DNA from: Arthrobacter cryoconiti
GTDB taxonomy: Bacteria > Actinomycetota > Actinomycetes > Actinomycetales > Micrococcaceae
NCBI RefSeq assembly: GCF_020905375.1
Contig: NZ_JAJJBU010000004.1
Span: forward strand, 100,214 to 164,213
Direction: 5' to 3'
DNA: 64,000 nucleotides
A program made the position numbers and the translations under genes. The notes under the pieces are model-generated. The model had not been told where the DNA came from, made no database searches, and worked only from the letters and a program-made list of their open reading frames with translations. This document shows positions 63,981 through 64,000 of the stretch, piece after piece (the stretch's first letter is position 1; every line of letters begins with the position of its first letter).

Positions 63981-64000
63981 CAGTGGGTTTCAGTGGCTGG

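Overview
The window is a chromosomal segment of a moderately GC-rich actinobacterium. The best fit is a member of the Micrococcaceae such as Arthrobacter sensu lato. The evidence is the actinobacterial core order tilS-hpt-ftsH-folE-folP-folB-folK-DUF3180-PH-PH-DUF2520-panC, followed further on by lysS-small membrane protein-lsr2-clpC, together with disA/radA, a DUF2342 metalloprotease and frequent GTG/TTG starts. No phage, plasmid, insertion sequence or CRISPR array was seen. Species cannot be named from the sequence alone.

Layout. 1-5.2 kb: 3' part of a pyruvate oxidase-type ThDP enzyme, phosphoglucomutase, and a two-helix membrane protein whose N-terminal arm holds 27 identical copies of a 36-bp, 12-residue Q/P/Y-rich repeat. 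5.2-15 kb: POT peptide transporter, rhodanese, pheA, a small acidic protein, a lipid kinase, serS, a DHA2 drug exporter with divergent TetR, a HAD phosphatase and ppa. 15-29 kb: the long co-directional run dacB, metalloprotease, tilS, hpt, (terminator), ftsH, the four folate genes, three membrane proteins of unknown role, a DUF2520 protein and panC. 29-33 kb: a second DHA2 exporter/TetR pair and a nucleoside hydrolase-ribokinase operon, sitting where panD/coaX are found in some relatives. 33-38.5 kb: lysS, a 51-residue membrane protein, lsr2, clpC. 38.5-49 kb: an ArgA-like acetyltransferase, the PTS-dependent dihydroxyacetone kinase operon dhaKLM, mutY, a secreted or anchored unknown protein, a TetR/DUF998 pair with a decayed SDR gene, disA, radA and a FUSC-type membrane protein. 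49-55.7 kb: pstSCAB with a candidate PHO box, convergent to pit and its DUF47 partner. 55.9-64 kb: tRNA-Lys(TTT), a GntR/FCD regulator divergent from a polar amino-acid-type ABC transporter plus an FMN alpha-hydroxy-acid oxidase-family enzyme, a pyridoxine/HMP kinase, a GNAT, an SDR and a PfpI/DJ-1 protein.

How the genes work together. Most of the window is housekeeping: folate and pantothenate synthesis, tRNA charging and modification, protein quality control (FtsH, ClpC), c-di-AMP signalling, DNA repair and phosphate uptake. Three TetR-type loci each show an inverted-repeat operator directly upstream, so they look like self-contained drug- or stress-inducible switches. Phosphate uptake is covered by both a high-affinity (Pst) and a low-affinity (Pit) system back to back.

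The most unusual items are the perfectly homogenised 27-copy coding repeat; a degenerate intergenic repeat with a 32-bp period found at two unlinked sites, one contributing a stop codon and the other a terminator; a 32-bp perfect hairpin between serS and the exporter; and the GntR-ABC-hydroxy-acid oxidase cluster, whose enzyme has lost a normally conserved active-site tyrosine. I found no convincing entirely new multi-gene system; the cluster at 56-61 kb is the closest candidate for undescribed metabolism.
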